Under the pieces are notes generated by a model. The model was not told where the DNA came from. It ran no database searches and was given only the letters and a program-made list of their open reading frames with translations. Positions 46,723 to 57,122 of a stretch of DNA of 64,000 bases are shown one piece after another. The stretch lies in the NCBI RefSeq assembly GCF_029894425.1, contig NZ_JARXYJ010000001.1, positions 7,584,501 to 7,648,500 on the forward strand, read 5' to 3'. The DNA is from Streptomyces sp. SAI-127. Lineage in GTDB: Bacteria; Actinomycetota; Actinomycetes; Streptomycetales; Streptomycetaceae. Each line of letters starts with the position of its first letter. Position 1 is the first letter of the stretch. The position numbers and the translations under genes were made by a program.

Positions 46723-46739
46723 ATACCCCCTAGGGGTAT
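46723..46739 (-). promoter_or_regulatory. CsoR-type copper operator palindrome
   Basis: ATACCCC (46723-46729), CTA, and GGGGTAT (46733-46739) form the typical CsoR operator (TACCCC...GGGGTA). The site is upstream of the DUF4396 gene and just after the end of nfo. Confidence 0.75.
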
Positions 46740-46750
46740 TCCTCAATGCG

Positions 46751-47614
46751 TTACCCGTCCCGGAGTTTCTTCAGCCGCTCCACGTCCGCCGCGTGCCCCT
46801 CCTTGCCGCCGGGCGTTTCGATGATCAGTGGTACGCCCGCGGTGGACGGGTGGGTCATCAGGGCGCGGAACGGGTCCTCGCCGATGTGGCCGGAGCCGAT
46901 GTTCTCGTGGCGGTCCTTGTGGGCGCCGACCACGTCTTTGGAGTCGTTGGCGTGGATCAGCTTCAGGCGGCCCTCGCCGACGGTCTCCACCAGGAGGTCG
47001 AGCGTCTGGTGCATGCCGCTCGGACCGGTGAGATCGTGGCCGGCCGCGAAGATGTGGCAGGTGTCCAGGCAGACGCCCAGCTTCGGGTGGGCGTCCAGGG
47101 CCTCGAAGTACGGGCCGAAGTCCCAGGTGCGTGAGCAGAGGGAGGCGCCCTGGCCGGCCGTCGACTCCAGGAGCAGGTACGGGTCGTCGTCGTGGGTGAG
47201 CTCGTCGAGGAGCGGCAGCAGGTGCTCGCGCACCTGCTTCAGGGCCACGGAACGGTCGCGGCCGCCCGTGGCGCTGCCGGTGTGCACGACGACGCCCAGC
47301 GCGCCGATCTCGCGTCCACGCCTGAGGGAGTGCCGGAGCGAATCGACCGACTTCTCCACGGTCGCCTCGGTGTGCGAGCCGAAGTTGATCAGGTACGGGG
47401 CGTGGACGTACGCCGGTATCGACTCTTCCGCGCAGGCCTCGCGGAACGCCTCGTCCTGGCGGGGGTTTCCGGCGGGGGTGGCCCAGCCGCGCGGGTTGGC
47501 GACGAAGACCTGCACGGTCTCGGCGTCGAGGTCACGGGCGTACGACAGGCCCACGGAGTTCAGGCCGCCGGCCACGGGGACGTGGCCGCCGACGGGGTTG
47601 CGCTGAGTTGTCAC
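46751..47614 (-). CDS. nfo: Deoxyribonuclease IV (AP endonuclease, Nfo family)
   Basis: This 287-residue TIM-barrel protein starts with PVGGHVPVAGGL and has the zinc-ligand regions of endonuclease IV: YVHAPYLINFGS (His), VVHTGSATGG (His), LLLESTAGQG (Glu), GVCLDTCHIFAAG (Asp, His), IHANDSKD (His/Asp) and PLIIETPGGKEG (Glu). It cuts the backbone at abasic sites in base-excision repair. Its stop is 11 bases from the CsoR-type palindrome. The upstream gap contains repeat copy 3. Confidence 0.93.
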   Translation of the reverse strand: MTTQRNPVGGHVPVAGGLNSVGLSYARDLDAETVQVFVANPRGWATPAGNPRQDEAFREACAEESIPAYVHAPYLINFGSHTEATVEKSVDSLRHSLRRGREIGALGVVVHTGSATGGRDRSVALKQVREHLLPLLDELTHDDDPYLLLESTAGQGASLCSRTWDFGPYFEALDAHPKLGVCLDTCHIFAAGHDLTGPSGMHQTLDLLVETVGEGRLKLIHANDSKDVVGAHKDRHENIGSGHIGEDPFRALMTHPSTAGVPLIIETPGGKEGHAADVERLKKLRDG

Positions 47615-47704
47615 CGGTCAAGGGTGCCATTGCCTGCGGCGCTTGGGTCGGTGGGGTGGGCGCGGCTTCTTGTCGTTGGGCGGTCGCGGGTCGGGGGTGC
47701 GGCT

Positions 47705-47775
47705 GTGTGCCGTCGGCGGCTGCGGGCCGGTGGGGGCTGGGCGCGCAGTTCCCCGCGCCCCTGGGCGGGCGCGGA
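47705..47775. repeat. Dispersed GC-rich intergenic repeat, copy 3
   Basis: This has the block GGCTGCGGGCCGGTGGGGGC at 47717-47736, identical to copy 1, followed by a closely related CCCCGCGCCCC-CTGGG tail (47750-47765). It fills the gap between nfo and the PASTA kinase gene. Confidence 0.6.
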
Positions 47776-47782
47776 GCGCACG

Positions 47783-49714
47783 TCAGCGAATGGTGATCTT
47801 GATCGTCGAACCCTTGGGGGCTGTGTCCCCAGCCTTCACGGACTGCTTCTTCACCGTGTCGCCGAACAGGCCGAGCAGGCCGCGGTCCTCGTCGACCTGG
47901 AAGCCCGCGGCCTCCAGTTCGGTCTTGGCGTCGTCGACGCTGTCGCCGGTGACGTCCGGGACCTCGATCATCTCGGGGCCCTTGGAGATCGTCAGGGTGA
48001 CGGTGTCACCGTCGGCCGCCTGGCTGTCGCCGACCGGCGTCTGCTTGGCGACCTGACCCGCGTCGTACTCGGAGTTGACCCGGGTGGTGGCGATCTTCAC
48101 CTTCAGACCGGCCTCCGTCAGGTCGGCCCTGGCGTCGGCCAGGTCCTCGCCGGTGACGTCCGGGACGTCGACCGGGGCGCCCTTGCTGACGGTGAGCGCG
48201 ATCGCCGAGCCGGCGCGCAGCGTGGTGCCGTCCTCGGGATCCGTGCTGATCACGAAACCCTTCGGTACGTCGTCGCTGAACTCCCGGGTGACCATGCCCG
48301 GTTGCAGCCCTTCCGCCTTCAGCCGGGTCCGGGCATTGCTCAGCGCGTCCCCCTGCACATCGGGCACCTTCACGGTCTGCGGGCCCTTGGAGACGGTGAT
48401 CGACACGGAGTCGTTGTTCCGTATGCGTTCGCCCACCCCCGGGTCCGTGCTGATGACAGTGCCGCGCTTCACGGTGTCGCTGTAGGCGTACGTGACCTTG
48501 CCGGTCTCCAGACCGGCCTCGTCCAGCCGGTCCCGGGCCTGTGCCTCGGTCTTCGTCAGGAGGGCCGGGACCTGGGTGAACTGGCCGGAGTTGATGTACC
48601 AGACGCCCGCCCCGAGCCCGAGGGCCAGCAGGATCGCGGCGACGATCAGGAGCGGGCCGCGCCGGGGGCCGCCGGAAGAGCGGCCGCGCCGGGACGGCGG
48701 GGGCGGGGGGCTCTCCAGGCGGCTGGTGCGGTGGTACACCGGCTCGTCCTCGTTGACCGGCAGGAGGCGCGGCACCGTCAGGGTGCGCGGGATCACGCTC
48801 GTGCGGTTCTCGGCGCCCGCGTACTCCGCGGAGAGCGCCTGCGGCGGTACCGCGTCCAGCTGGTCGGCGCTCAGCCTGCCGTGTGCCTCGCGGGTCTGCG
48901 CGAGCAGCGCCACGGCGTCGTACGGACGCAGGTCAGGGGTGCGGGCGGTGGCCGACGCGACCAGTTCGTCCAGTTCGTACGGCAGCCCCGGGACCACGGC
49001 CGAGGGCGGTGGGACGTCCTCGTGGAGGTGCTTGTAGAGGACGACGGCCGGGGAGTCGCCGTCGTGCGGGCGGTCGCCGGTCAGCATCTCGTACAGGACC
49101 ACACCGCACGCGTACACGTCGACGCGGGCGTCCGCGGTGCCCGGCTGCTCGATCTGCTCGGGCGAGAGATAGGACACGGTGCCGAGTACGGCTCCGGTGG
49201 TGCTGGTCACGGTGTCGACCGACCGCACGAGTCCGAAGTCGGCGACCTTGACCCGGCCGTCGTCCCCTATCAGGACGTTCTCCGGCTTCATGTCCCGGTG
49301 CACGAAACCCGCGCGGTGCGCTGCGCCGAGCGCGGCGAGCACGGGCTCCAGGATGTCCAGGGCGGCGCGCGGCTGCAGGGCCCCGCGCTCGCGCAGCACG
49401 TCCCGCAGGGTGCACCCGGCGACGTACTCCATGGCGAGATAGACGTACGACCCGTCGGTGCCCTGGTCGAAGACCTGCACGACGTTGGGGTGGGCGAGCC
49501 GGGCGACGGACTTGGCCTCCCGGATGAACCGCTCGACGAAGACGCCGTCCGCCGCGAGCGCGGGGTGCATCACCTTGAGCGCGAGCACGCGGTCCAGACG
49601 GGTGTCCAGGGCCCGGTAGACCGTGGCCATCCCGCCGACCGCGATCCGCGCGTCCACGCGATAGCGGCCGTCGAGCACCTGCCCGACCAGCGGGTCCTGA
49701 AGGGTCGTATCCAC
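47783..49714 (-). CDS. PASTA-domain Ser/Thr protein kinase (PknB/PknL type)
   Basis: This 643-residue receptor kinase starts at GTG 49714. Its kinase domain (about 15-275) has VGGMATVYRALD (P-loop), Lys47, HRDMKPEN (Asp141), DFG (Asp159) and GTVSYLSPEQ. A basic linker and one transmembrane helix (about 353-374) follow, then four PASTA domains to the end (e.g. VPDVTGEDLADARADL, VPDVTGDSVDDAKTEL), which bind peptidoglycan fragments or lipid II. In M. tuberculosis the syntenic kinase PknL phosphorylates Rv2175c, and an Rv2175c-like gene lies 4 kb away here, so this may be its partner. Confidence 0.95.
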   Translation of the reverse strand: MDTTLQDPLVGQVLDGRYRVDARIAVGGMATVYRALDTRLDRVLALKVMHPALAADGVFVERFIREAKSVARLAHPNVVQVFDQGTDGSYVYLAMEYVAGCTLRDVLRERGALQPRAALDILEPVLAALGAAHRAGFVHRDMKPENVLIGDDGRVKVADFGLVRSVDTVTSTTGAVLGTVSYLSPEQIEQPGTADARVDVYACGVVLYEMLTGDRPHDGDSPAVVLYKHLHEDVPPPSAVVPGLPYELDELVASATARTPDLRPYDAVALLAQTREAHGRLSADQLDAVPPQALSAEYAGAENRTSVIPRTLTVPRLLPVNEDEPVYHRTSRLESPPPPPSRRGRSSGGPRRGPLLIVAAILLALGLGAGVWYINSGQFTQVPALLTKTEAQARDRLDEAGLETGKVTYAYSDTVKRGTVISTDPGVGERIRNNDSVSITVSKGPQTVKVPDVQGDALSNARTRLKAEGLQPGMVTREFSDDVPKGFVISTDPEDGTTLRAGSAIALTVSKGAPVDVPDVTGEDLADARADLTEAGLKVKIATTRVNSEYDAGQVAKQTPVGDSQAADGDTVTLTISKGPEMIEVPDVTGDSVDDAKTELEAAGFQVDEDRGLLGLFGDTVKKQSVKAGDTAPKGSTIKITIR

Positions 49715-49869
49715 GCAGGTGAGTCTACGAGCCGTCGCTGACAGCCCGTCCAGTTCGGCCGATATCGAGGCGGGACTGCAGCGTAGCTGTGACGCAGATC
49801 GCACGGAGTTGCCGGTCGGGGGCAGGTGTGCCGCTGGGTCACCTCACTGGCCCCGGCGCCCACGTCAGG

Positions 49870-50670
<801 letters not shown>

Positions 50671-50871
50671 TCAGCCTCCTTGGACGGCGGTGAGGACTTC
50701 CACGCGGTCTCCCTCGGAGAGGGACGTGGAGGGCCACTGCGCGCGCGGGACGACGGTTTCGTTGAGCGCGGCGGCCACCCCGGAGGGCGCCTGCGTCAGC
50801 GCCCGCACGACGGTGTCGAGAGCCGTGCCGGAAGCGAACTCCCGCGGCTCTCCGTTGACGGAGATGTTCAT
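50671..50871 (-). CDS. thiS: Sulfur-carrier protein ThiS
   Basis: This 66-residue ubiquitin-like protein ends in the Gly-Gly tail (LTAVQGG) that is thiocarboxylated to carry sulfur to ThiG. The fold pattern is typical (MNISVNGEP, FASGTALDTVVRAL). Its ATG overlaps the thiO stop (ATGA at 50868-50871), and thiG follows 3 bases later, so the three are translated together. Confidence 0.95.
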   Translation of the reverse strand: MNISVNGEPREFASGTALDTVVRALTQAPSGVAAALNETVVPRAQWPSTSLSEGDRVEVLTAVQGG

Positions 50872-52031
50872 GCCGGCTGCTCCAGGAGTTCCGCGGCGCC
50901 GAATCGCCTCGGGGTGAACGGGCGTGCCACGTCGGGGAGTTCGCCCGTCGTCAGGACGTGCGCCATGGCGTCCCCGGTGATCGGCGTGAGCAGTACGCCA
51001 TTGCGATAGTGGCCGGTCGCGAGCACCAGCCCGGTCAGTTCCGTGGGCCCGAGCAGCGGGGCGTTGTCCGGGGAGCCCGGGCGCAGCCCCGCGCGGGTCT
51101 CCGTCAGCGGCAGCTCGGTGATGCCGGGGACGAGTTCGTGGGCGTCCCGCAGCAGCTCGTACACCCCGCCCGCGGTCACCGTCGTGTCCCAGCCCAGCTC
51201 CTCGCTGGTCGCGCCGATCACCAGCTCGCCGTTCTCCCGCGGCACCAGGTAGACCTGGCTGCCGCGCACCACGGCCCGCACAGTGCGGCTCAGGAAGGGC
51301 GCGCTGCGCGCAGGCACGGTCAGCCGCAGCACCTGGCCCTTCACGGGCCGTACCGGGGGCAGGACGTCCGCGGGGACCCCTTCGAGGCGGCCGCTGAGGC
51401 TTCCGGCGGCGAGCACCACCTGGCCCGCGCCCAGCTCGTCGCCGTCGGTCGTGGTGAGCCCTGCGGCCCGGTCCCCTGCGACACGGAGGCCCTTGGCCCA
51501 CGCGCGGTGGAAGACGACACCCGCCTGCTCGCACGCGGCCAGCAACGCGCGCGTGAGCCGCCGTGGATCGATCTGGTGGTCGCCGTCCACCCGCAGTCCG
51601 CCCCGCACCCCCGGTGCGAGCATCGGCTCCAGGCGTCGGCACTCCCGGCCGGACAGCCACTCCGACTCCAGCCCCGACTGCCGCTGGAGCGCGTGCAGTT
51701 CGCGCAGGTGGGCGCGGTCGTCGGCGTCAAGGGCCACCGCGAGCGTGCCGCAGCGGCGGTAGCCGAGGTCGAGACCGGTCAGGTCGGTGAGCTCGGCCGC
51801 GAAGTCGGGATAGCGCTGGGCCGAGGCGAGGTTCAGCCCCAGCAGGGTCTGCTCGCCGTAGTGCAGTTCGGTGACAGCGGCCAGCATCCCGGCGGCCACC
51901 TGGGCGGCCCCGCCGCCCGGTTCGGGGTCCACGACGGTCGTGGTGAGTCCGCGCTGCGCGGCCCGCCAGGCCGTGACCAGGCCGATGATGCCGCCCCCGA
52001 CGACGAGGACGTCTGACGTACGTGAGGACAT
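50868..52031 (-). CDS. thiO: Glycine oxidase ThiO
   Basis: This 387-residue FAD protein has the dinucleotide-binding motif VVGGGIIGLVTAWRAAQRG and the DAO fold (RVDGDHQIDPRRLTRALLAA; ends with TGHYRNGVLLTPITGD). It oxidises glycine to dehydroglycine for the thiazole. It is the first gene after the TPP riboswitch; ATG 52031 is 9 bases after the aptamer's last conserved block. The open frame runs upstream through the riboswitch but has no start or similarity there. Confidence 0.94.
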   Translation of the reverse strand: MSSRTSDVLVVGGGIIGLVTAWRAAQRGLTTTVVDPEPGGGAAQVAAGMLAAVTELHYGEQTLLGLNLASAQRYPDFAAELTDLTGLDLGYRRCGTLAVALDADDRAHLRELHALQRQSGLESEWLSGRECRRLEPMLAPGVRGGLRVDGDHQIDPRRLTRALLAACEQAGVVFHRAWAKGLRVAGDRAAGLTTTDGDELGAGQVVLAAGSLSGRLEGVPADVLPPVRPVKGQVLRLTVPARSAPFLSRTVRAVVRGSQVYLVPRENGELVIGATSEELGWDTTVTAGGVYELLRDAHELVPGITELPLTETRAGLRPGSPDNAPLLGPTELTGLVLATGHYRNGVLLTPITGDAMAHVLTTGELPDVARPFTPRRFGAAELLEQPA

Positions 52032-52041
52032 GGGCGTCCAG

Positions 52042-52138
52042 CCCCTCCCTTCGCCGGCATGACCCGGATCAGGTTCGTACGGTCGGAGGCCGCCCAGCCT
52101 CCCTCTCAGCCCGGTGCGTCCGGGCTCCCGCGAGTGCT
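52042..52138 (-). ncRNA. TPP riboswitch (THI element) of thiOSG
   Basis: Read on the minus strand, the conserved blocks are CGGGCTGAGAGGG, then ACCGTACGAACCTGATCC, GGGTCATGCCGGCG and AAGGGAGGGG. These are the TPP aptamer elements in order. When bound to thiamine pyrophosphate it should reduce thiO-thiS-thiG expression, probably by masking the ribosome site AAGGGAGGGG or by termination. Confidence 0.93.
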
Positions 52139-52193
52139 CTACGTTGGCCACCCTAGCCCGTGCCCGTGCGCCTCTGTAAGGGAGCCTTCCGCC

Positions 52194-52544
52194 ATGCCCC
52201 GCTCGCTCGACGGTCTCCTCCTCGCCCCGGTGGCCGATCAGGCCCCGGGTCAGGTGGGTACTCGGACCCGGTTCACCTACCACGAGAAGGACGGGGAGAT
52301 CTGGGCCGAGTACGCGGGCGGTGACGTCGTGCGCGGACATCTCGTCGGCACGCGCGCGGGGGATCGTCTCGACTTCCGGTACGTGCAGCTCAAGCAGGAC
52401 GGAACGACATCCTCCGGGCACTGCGTCTCGACGGTCGTGGAGCTTCCCGACGGTCGGCTGCGGTTGGAGGAGACGTGGGAGTGGGAGTCGCAGCCGGGCA
52501 GCGGGACGAGCGTTGTGGAACAGGTCACTGAGCACGACTCCTGA
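52194..52544 (+). CDS. Small conserved beta-rich protein, unknown function
   Basis: This 116-residue protein starts at ATG 52194 after AAGGGAG. It is almost all beta strands with the pattern VGTRTRFTYHEKDGEIWAEY, GDVVRGHLVGTRAGDRLDFRY and LRLEETWEWES, which looks like a small lipocalin-like or beta-barrel fold. Similar small Streptomyces proteins are often mislabelled as N-acetylglutamate synthase; I see no such domain. It is divergent from the thiO riboswitch and followed 32 bases later by an oxidoreductase gene. Confidence 0.75.
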   Translation: MPRSLDGLLLAPVADQAPGQVGTRTRFTYHEKDGEIWAEYAGGDVVRGHLVGTRAGDRLDFRYVQLKQDGTTSSGHCVSTVVELPDGRLRLEETWEWESQPGSGTSVVEQVTEHDS

Positions 52545-52576
52545 CTGACTGATTGTCAGGTGACTAGGGTGATCAA

Positions 52577-53791
52577 ATGAGCGAGCAGACGCAGGCGCAG
52601 CGGCGGGTGGTCGTGGTCGGCGCGGGCATGGCCGGCGTACAGACCGCGGTCGCTCTGCGCGAACAGGGATTCAAGGGCACGGTCACGGTGATCGGCGCGG
52701 AGCCCCACCAGCCGTACGACCGTCCGCCGCTGTCCAAGGCCGTGCTGCTCGGCAAGGCCGAGGGCTCGGCCTTCGACGTGGACTTCGAGGCCCTCGGCAT
52801 CGAACTGCTGCTCGGCCGCGAGGCGCTGGGCGTGCGCCCGGAAGCGCACGAACTGGACACCGAGGCCGGGCCTGTCCCGTACGACGCCCTGGTCCTCGCC
52901 ACCGGTGCCGAACCGATCCGGCTGCCCGGCACGGAGGGTGTACCGGGCGTGCATCTGCTGCGCACCCTGGACGACGCCGAGCGGCTGCGCCCCGTGCTCG
53001 CCCGACAGCACGACATCGTGGTCGTCGGCGCGGGCTGGATCGGCGCCGAGTTCGCCACCGCCGCGCGTGAGTCGGGCTGCGCGGTGACGGTCGTGGAAGC
53101 CGCCGACCGGCCGCTCGCGGGCGCGCTGCCCGCCGAGGTGGCCGCGCCGATGACCTCCTGGTACGCCGACGCGGGTGCCGTGTTGCGCACCCACGCGCGC
53201 GTGGAGCGTGTCGAGCCCGGCGCGGTCGTCCTGGACGACGGCTCCCGGGTGGCCGCCGACGCGGTCGTGGTGGGTGTCGGCGCACGGCCCGCCACGGCCT
53301 GGCTCGCCGGTTCGGGCATCGAACTCGGCGCTCACCGCGAGGTCGTCGCCGACGACCGGCTGCGCACTTCCGTACCGGACGTCTACGCGGTCGGTGACTG
53401 CGCCTCCTTCCCCTCGGGCAGGTACGGCGAGCGCCTGCTGGTCCACCACTGGGACAACGCCCTCCAAGGCCCCCGCACGGTGGCCGCCGACATCCTGGGC
53501 GAGACCCGCCCGGTCTACGACCCCGTTCCGTACTTCTGGTCCGAGCAGTTCGGCCGCTTCGTCCAGTACGCCGGCCACCACGCGTCCGCTGACACGACGC
53601 TGTGGCGCGGCGAGCCGTCGGGCCCCGCCTGGACGGTGTGCTGGCTGCGCGAGAGGCGCCTGGTGGCCCTCCTGGCGGTGGGCCGGCCCCGCGACCTGGC
53701 CCAGGGCCGCCGCCTGATCGAGGCGGGCGCGGAGATGGACCCGGAGCTGCTCGCGGACCCGGCGAGGCCGCTGAAGGCGGCGACGGCATAG
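52577..53791 (+). CDS. FAD-dependent NAD(P)H:ferredoxin reductase-like oxidoreductase
   Basis: This 404-residue protein has an FAD site near the start (VVVVGAGMAGVQTAVALREQG), the YDRPPLSK region of the ferredoxin reductase class, an NAD(P)H site (IVVVGAGWIGAEFATAARESG), a second FAD segment (VYAVGDCASF), and a C-terminal reductase domain. It is related to reductases of Rieske oxygenases and P450 systems. No ferredoxin or oxygenase gene is adjacent, so its partner is unknown. ATG 52577 is the likely start; promoter not recognised. Confidence 0.88.
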   Translation: MSEQTQAQRRVVVVGAGMAGVQTAVALREQGFKGTVTVIGAEPHQPYDRPPLSKAVLLGKAEGSAFDVDFEALGIELLLGREALGVRPEAHELDTEAGPVPYDALVLATGAEPIRLPGTEGVPGVHLLRTLDDAERLRPVLARQHDIVVVGAGWIGAEFATAARESGCAVTVVEAADRPLAGALPAEVAAPMTSWYADAGAVLRTHARVERVEPGAVVLDDGSRVAADAVVVGVGARPATAWLAGSGIELGAHREVVADDRLRTSVPDVYAVGDCASFPSGRYGERLLVHHWDNALQGPRTVAADILGETRPVYDPVPYFWSEQFGRFVQYAGHHASADTTLWRGEPSGPAWTVCWLRERRLVALLAVGRPRDLAQGRRLIEAGAEMDPELLADPARPLKAATA

Positions 53792-53883
53792 GCGACCACC
53801 GGGTGGGCCGCTGCGAGAACTGCGTTCCCCCGCCGGGGCGCCCCGGCTTCCGACTGTCAGTGCGGGATGGCACGCTTAATCCC

Positions 53884-54255
53884 GTGACCGAGATTGACGC
53901 AAAGATCGATGCTCTCGTCCCCGCCTGGCTCACCCTCCCCGACATCGCAGAAGTGCTCGATGTCGAGGTGACGCGTGTGCGGCAGCTGGTCAAGGACGGC
54001 CAGCTCATCGCCGTACGCCGTGGTGAGAACCGCGCGCTGCACGTTCCCGCCGCCTTCATCGACGGGGTCGAGCAGAAGGTCGTCAAGGGCCTGGCCGGGA
54101 CCCTGACGCTCCTGAGGGACGACGGCTTCACCGACGAAGAGATGCTGGAGTGGCTCTTCACGCCCGACGAGAGCCTGCCCGGCACCCCCGCGCAGGCCCT
54201 GAGCGAGAATCGCGGCACGGAGGTGAAGCGCCGGGCCCAGGCGCTCGCCGTCTGA
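53884..54255 (+). CDS. Rv2175c-like DNA-binding protein
   Basis: This 123-residue protein starts at GTG 53884. Its N-terminal part has a helix-turn-helix ([30 protein letters not shown]), and its C-terminal part ([37 protein letters not shown]) matches the Rv2175c family. In M. tuberculosis Rv2175c is a DNA-binding substrate of the kinase PknL; here a PASTA kinase lies 4 kb upstream. It has no clear ribosome site; a CTTAAT box ends three bases before the start, hinting at a leaderless transcript. Confidence 0.88.
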   Translation: MTEIDAKIDALVPAWLTLPDIAEVLDVEVTRVRQLVKDGQLIAVRRGENRALHVPAAFIDGVEQKVVKGLAGTLTLLRDDGFTDEEMLEWLFTPDESLPGTPAQALSENRGTEVKRRAQALAV

Positions 54256-54268
54256 TCCGAACCACACC

Positions 54269-54325
54269 GGCGTACGGGCCGTGACTGCCGAGGCCACGGC
54301 CACGGTCCGGCACGGCCCGTACGCC
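54269..54325. other. 15-base inverted repeat before thiE (terminator or leader structure)
   Basis: GGCGTACGGGCCGTG (54269-54283) pairs perfectly with CACGGCCCGTACGCC (54311-54325), with a 27-base loop. It sits 13 bases after the Rv2175c-like stop and 24 bases before thiE. It may end the first transcript or structure the thiE leader; no T run follows. Confidence 0.7.
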
Positions 54326-54349
54326 ACCGAACCCGGGGGAGACTCACGC

Positions 54350-55000
54350 ATGCCCGACACCACCCGTGACCGGCTCGCCGACGCCCGCGTCTACCTCTGC
54401 ACGGACGCCCGCAAGCACCAGGGCGACCTCGCCGAGTTCCTGGACGCGGTCCTGGCCGGGGGCGTCGACATCGTGCAGCTGCGGGACAAGGGCATGGAAG
54501 CGGCCGAGGAACTGGAGCATCTCCAGGTCTTCGCCGACGCCTGCGCGCGGCACGGCAGGCTTCTCGCGGTCAACGACCGGGCCGACGTCGCCCACGCGGC
54601 GGGCGCCGGTGTGCTGCACCTCGGCCAGGGCGACCTGCCCGTCCCCGCCGCCCGCGCGATCCTCGGCGACGACATCCTCATAGGTCGCTCCACGCACGCC
54701 GAGGCGGAGGCCGCCGCTGCCGCGGTCCAGGACGGCGTGGACTACTTCTGCACCGGCCCCTGCTGGCCGACCCCCACCAAGCCAGGCCGGCACGCCCCCG
54801 GCCTCGACCTGGTCCGGTACACCGCCGCCCTCGGCACCGACCGCCCCTGGTTCGCCATCGGCGGCATCGACCTCGGCAACCTCGACGAGGTCCTGGAGGC
54901 CGGTGCCCGCCGGGTCGTGGTCGTCCGGGCGATCACCGAGGCGGACGACCCGGGCGCGGCCGCCGCGGAGTTCGCGAAGCGGCTGCGTGACACGGAGTGA
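54350..55000 (+). CDS. thiE: Thiamine-phosphate synthase
   Basis: This 216-residue TIM-barrel enzyme starts at ATG 54350 behind GGGGGAG. It has the ThiE signatures [41 protein letters not shown] and [11 protein letters not shown], with [12 protein letters not shown] and [28 protein letters not shown] near the end. It joins HMP-PP and thiazole phosphate to make thiamine phosphate. It is separate from the thiOSG operon, has no TPP riboswitch of its own visible, and lies next to a strong hairpin. Confidence 0.95.
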   Translation: MPDTTRDRLADARVYLCTDARKHQGDLAEFLDAVLAGGVDIVQLRDKGMEAAEELEHLQVFADACARHGRLLAVNDRADVAHAAGAGVLHLGQGDLPVPAARAILGDDILIGRSTHAEAEAAAAAVQDGVDYFCTGPCWPTPTKPGRHAPGLDLVRYTAALGTDRPWFAIGGIDLGNLDEVLEAGARRVVVVRAITEADDPGAAAAEFAKRLRDTE

Positions 55001-55088
55001 GGGGCCGGTATTCGCCGGTCGCATGATCGGCCCGGTGTCCGAGGGGTGGACAACAAGTCGACAAAGCGGGCAAATTTCCCTGATCCGG

Positions 55089-56047
<959 letters not shown>

Positions 56048-56103
56048 ACCGGCCGTACGGATATACGACACACTGCGTAGCGGTCACTGGGAGAGGGGCG
56101 TAC

Positions 56104-57073
56104 ATGGGCTGGACGGTCCTCTACATCGCGTTCGGAATCGTCGCGCTGTGGCTGCTCGGCGAGGTGCTGCTGCAGTACAAGGCACGGCTGCGCTGGCGGC
56201 TGCTCGCCTTCGTCGGCTTCCTCGGTGTGGTCGTCGGCGTGCTGATGCCGTCGGTGGTCGTCATCGGGCTGGGCGCGATCGCCTTCGCGGTCGGCCAGAC
56301 CTACGTCACGCTGTCGTTCCGCCGCGGCTTCGAGCAGGGCTGGGCGGTCAACCCGCCGGCCGCGCTGGGCGGTCTGACCGGCGGCAAGAAGAGCCGTCGT
56401 GAGCGCGGCGAGGAGCCCGCCCTGGAGGTCTCCGACCTCGAGGCAGGCGAGGCGGCCCACGGCGACGAGGCCGGGTACGACCAGGGGCCGGCCGGACACC
56501 GCCGGCTACGGCCACGACGACTACGACCGCGACGACGTCTTCACGCCCGCGCGCTCCGCCGCGGCCGCCGAGACCACGTCGGTCTACGAGCCGCAGCCCC
56601 TGCCGGACGACACCGGCTCCTACGGCATATACAACGACTCCTCCTACGCAGGTGACCAGTCCTACGCGTCCGCGGGCCAGACCCAGGACCAGTACGCGAC
56701 GGCCGCCGCCGACCAGACGTACGGCTACGACGGCTACTCCGGGTACGACCAGCAGCAGTACGGCTACGACCAGGCCGGGCAGCAGCAGTACGCCGCCTAC
56801 TCCGACCCGTACATCGGCACCCAGACCTATGGGGCGGGGTCGTACGACGCCTCCTACGGCGGCCAGCAGCAGTTCGTCCAGCAGGGCTACGACCAGTACG
56901 GCGGGACGTACGGCGGCGAGACCCCGGCCGGCGGGGTGTGGGTGCCGCAGCAGCGCACCGACGAGTACGGCGGCGAACTCCCGCCGGAGCAGGGGTACTA
57001 CCCCGACAACGGCCAGGAACAGAACCACGGGCAGAGCCAGGGGAACGGGTACGACGAGCAGTACCGCTTCTGA
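56104..57073 (+). pseudogene. Membrane protein with Tyr/Gln-rich tail, frameshifted in this sequence
   Basis: The first part (from ATG 56104, behind GGGAGAGGGG) encodes two to three membrane helices (GWTVLYIAFGIVALWLLGEV, LLAFVGFLGVVVGVLMPSV) and a charged linker ending in GYDQGP. A +1 shift around 56489-56496 then joins it to a frame ending at 57073 with a Tyr/Gln/Gly-rich tail (YGYDGYSGYDQQQYGYDQ). Deleting one G at 56494-56495 gives a continuous product of about 322 residues (GPADTAGYGHDDYDRDD). Unshifted, the first frame ends in a low-sense Arg-rich tail at 56655. It resembles a conserved Streptomyces membrane protein of unknown function. Confidence 0.8.
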
Positions 57074-57086
57074 TCCCGCGCGGTCG

Positions 57087-57122
57087 TCACTGAGCGGTTG
57101 TCACTGAGCGGTTGTCACTGAG
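57087..57122. repeat. 14-base tandem repeat at a gene end
   Basis: The unit TCACTGAGCGGTTG occurs at 57087-57100 and 57101-57114, with a partial third copy (TCACTGAG) at 57115-57122. The third copy contains the stop codon of the minus-strand oxidoreductase gene. Confidence 0.85.
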
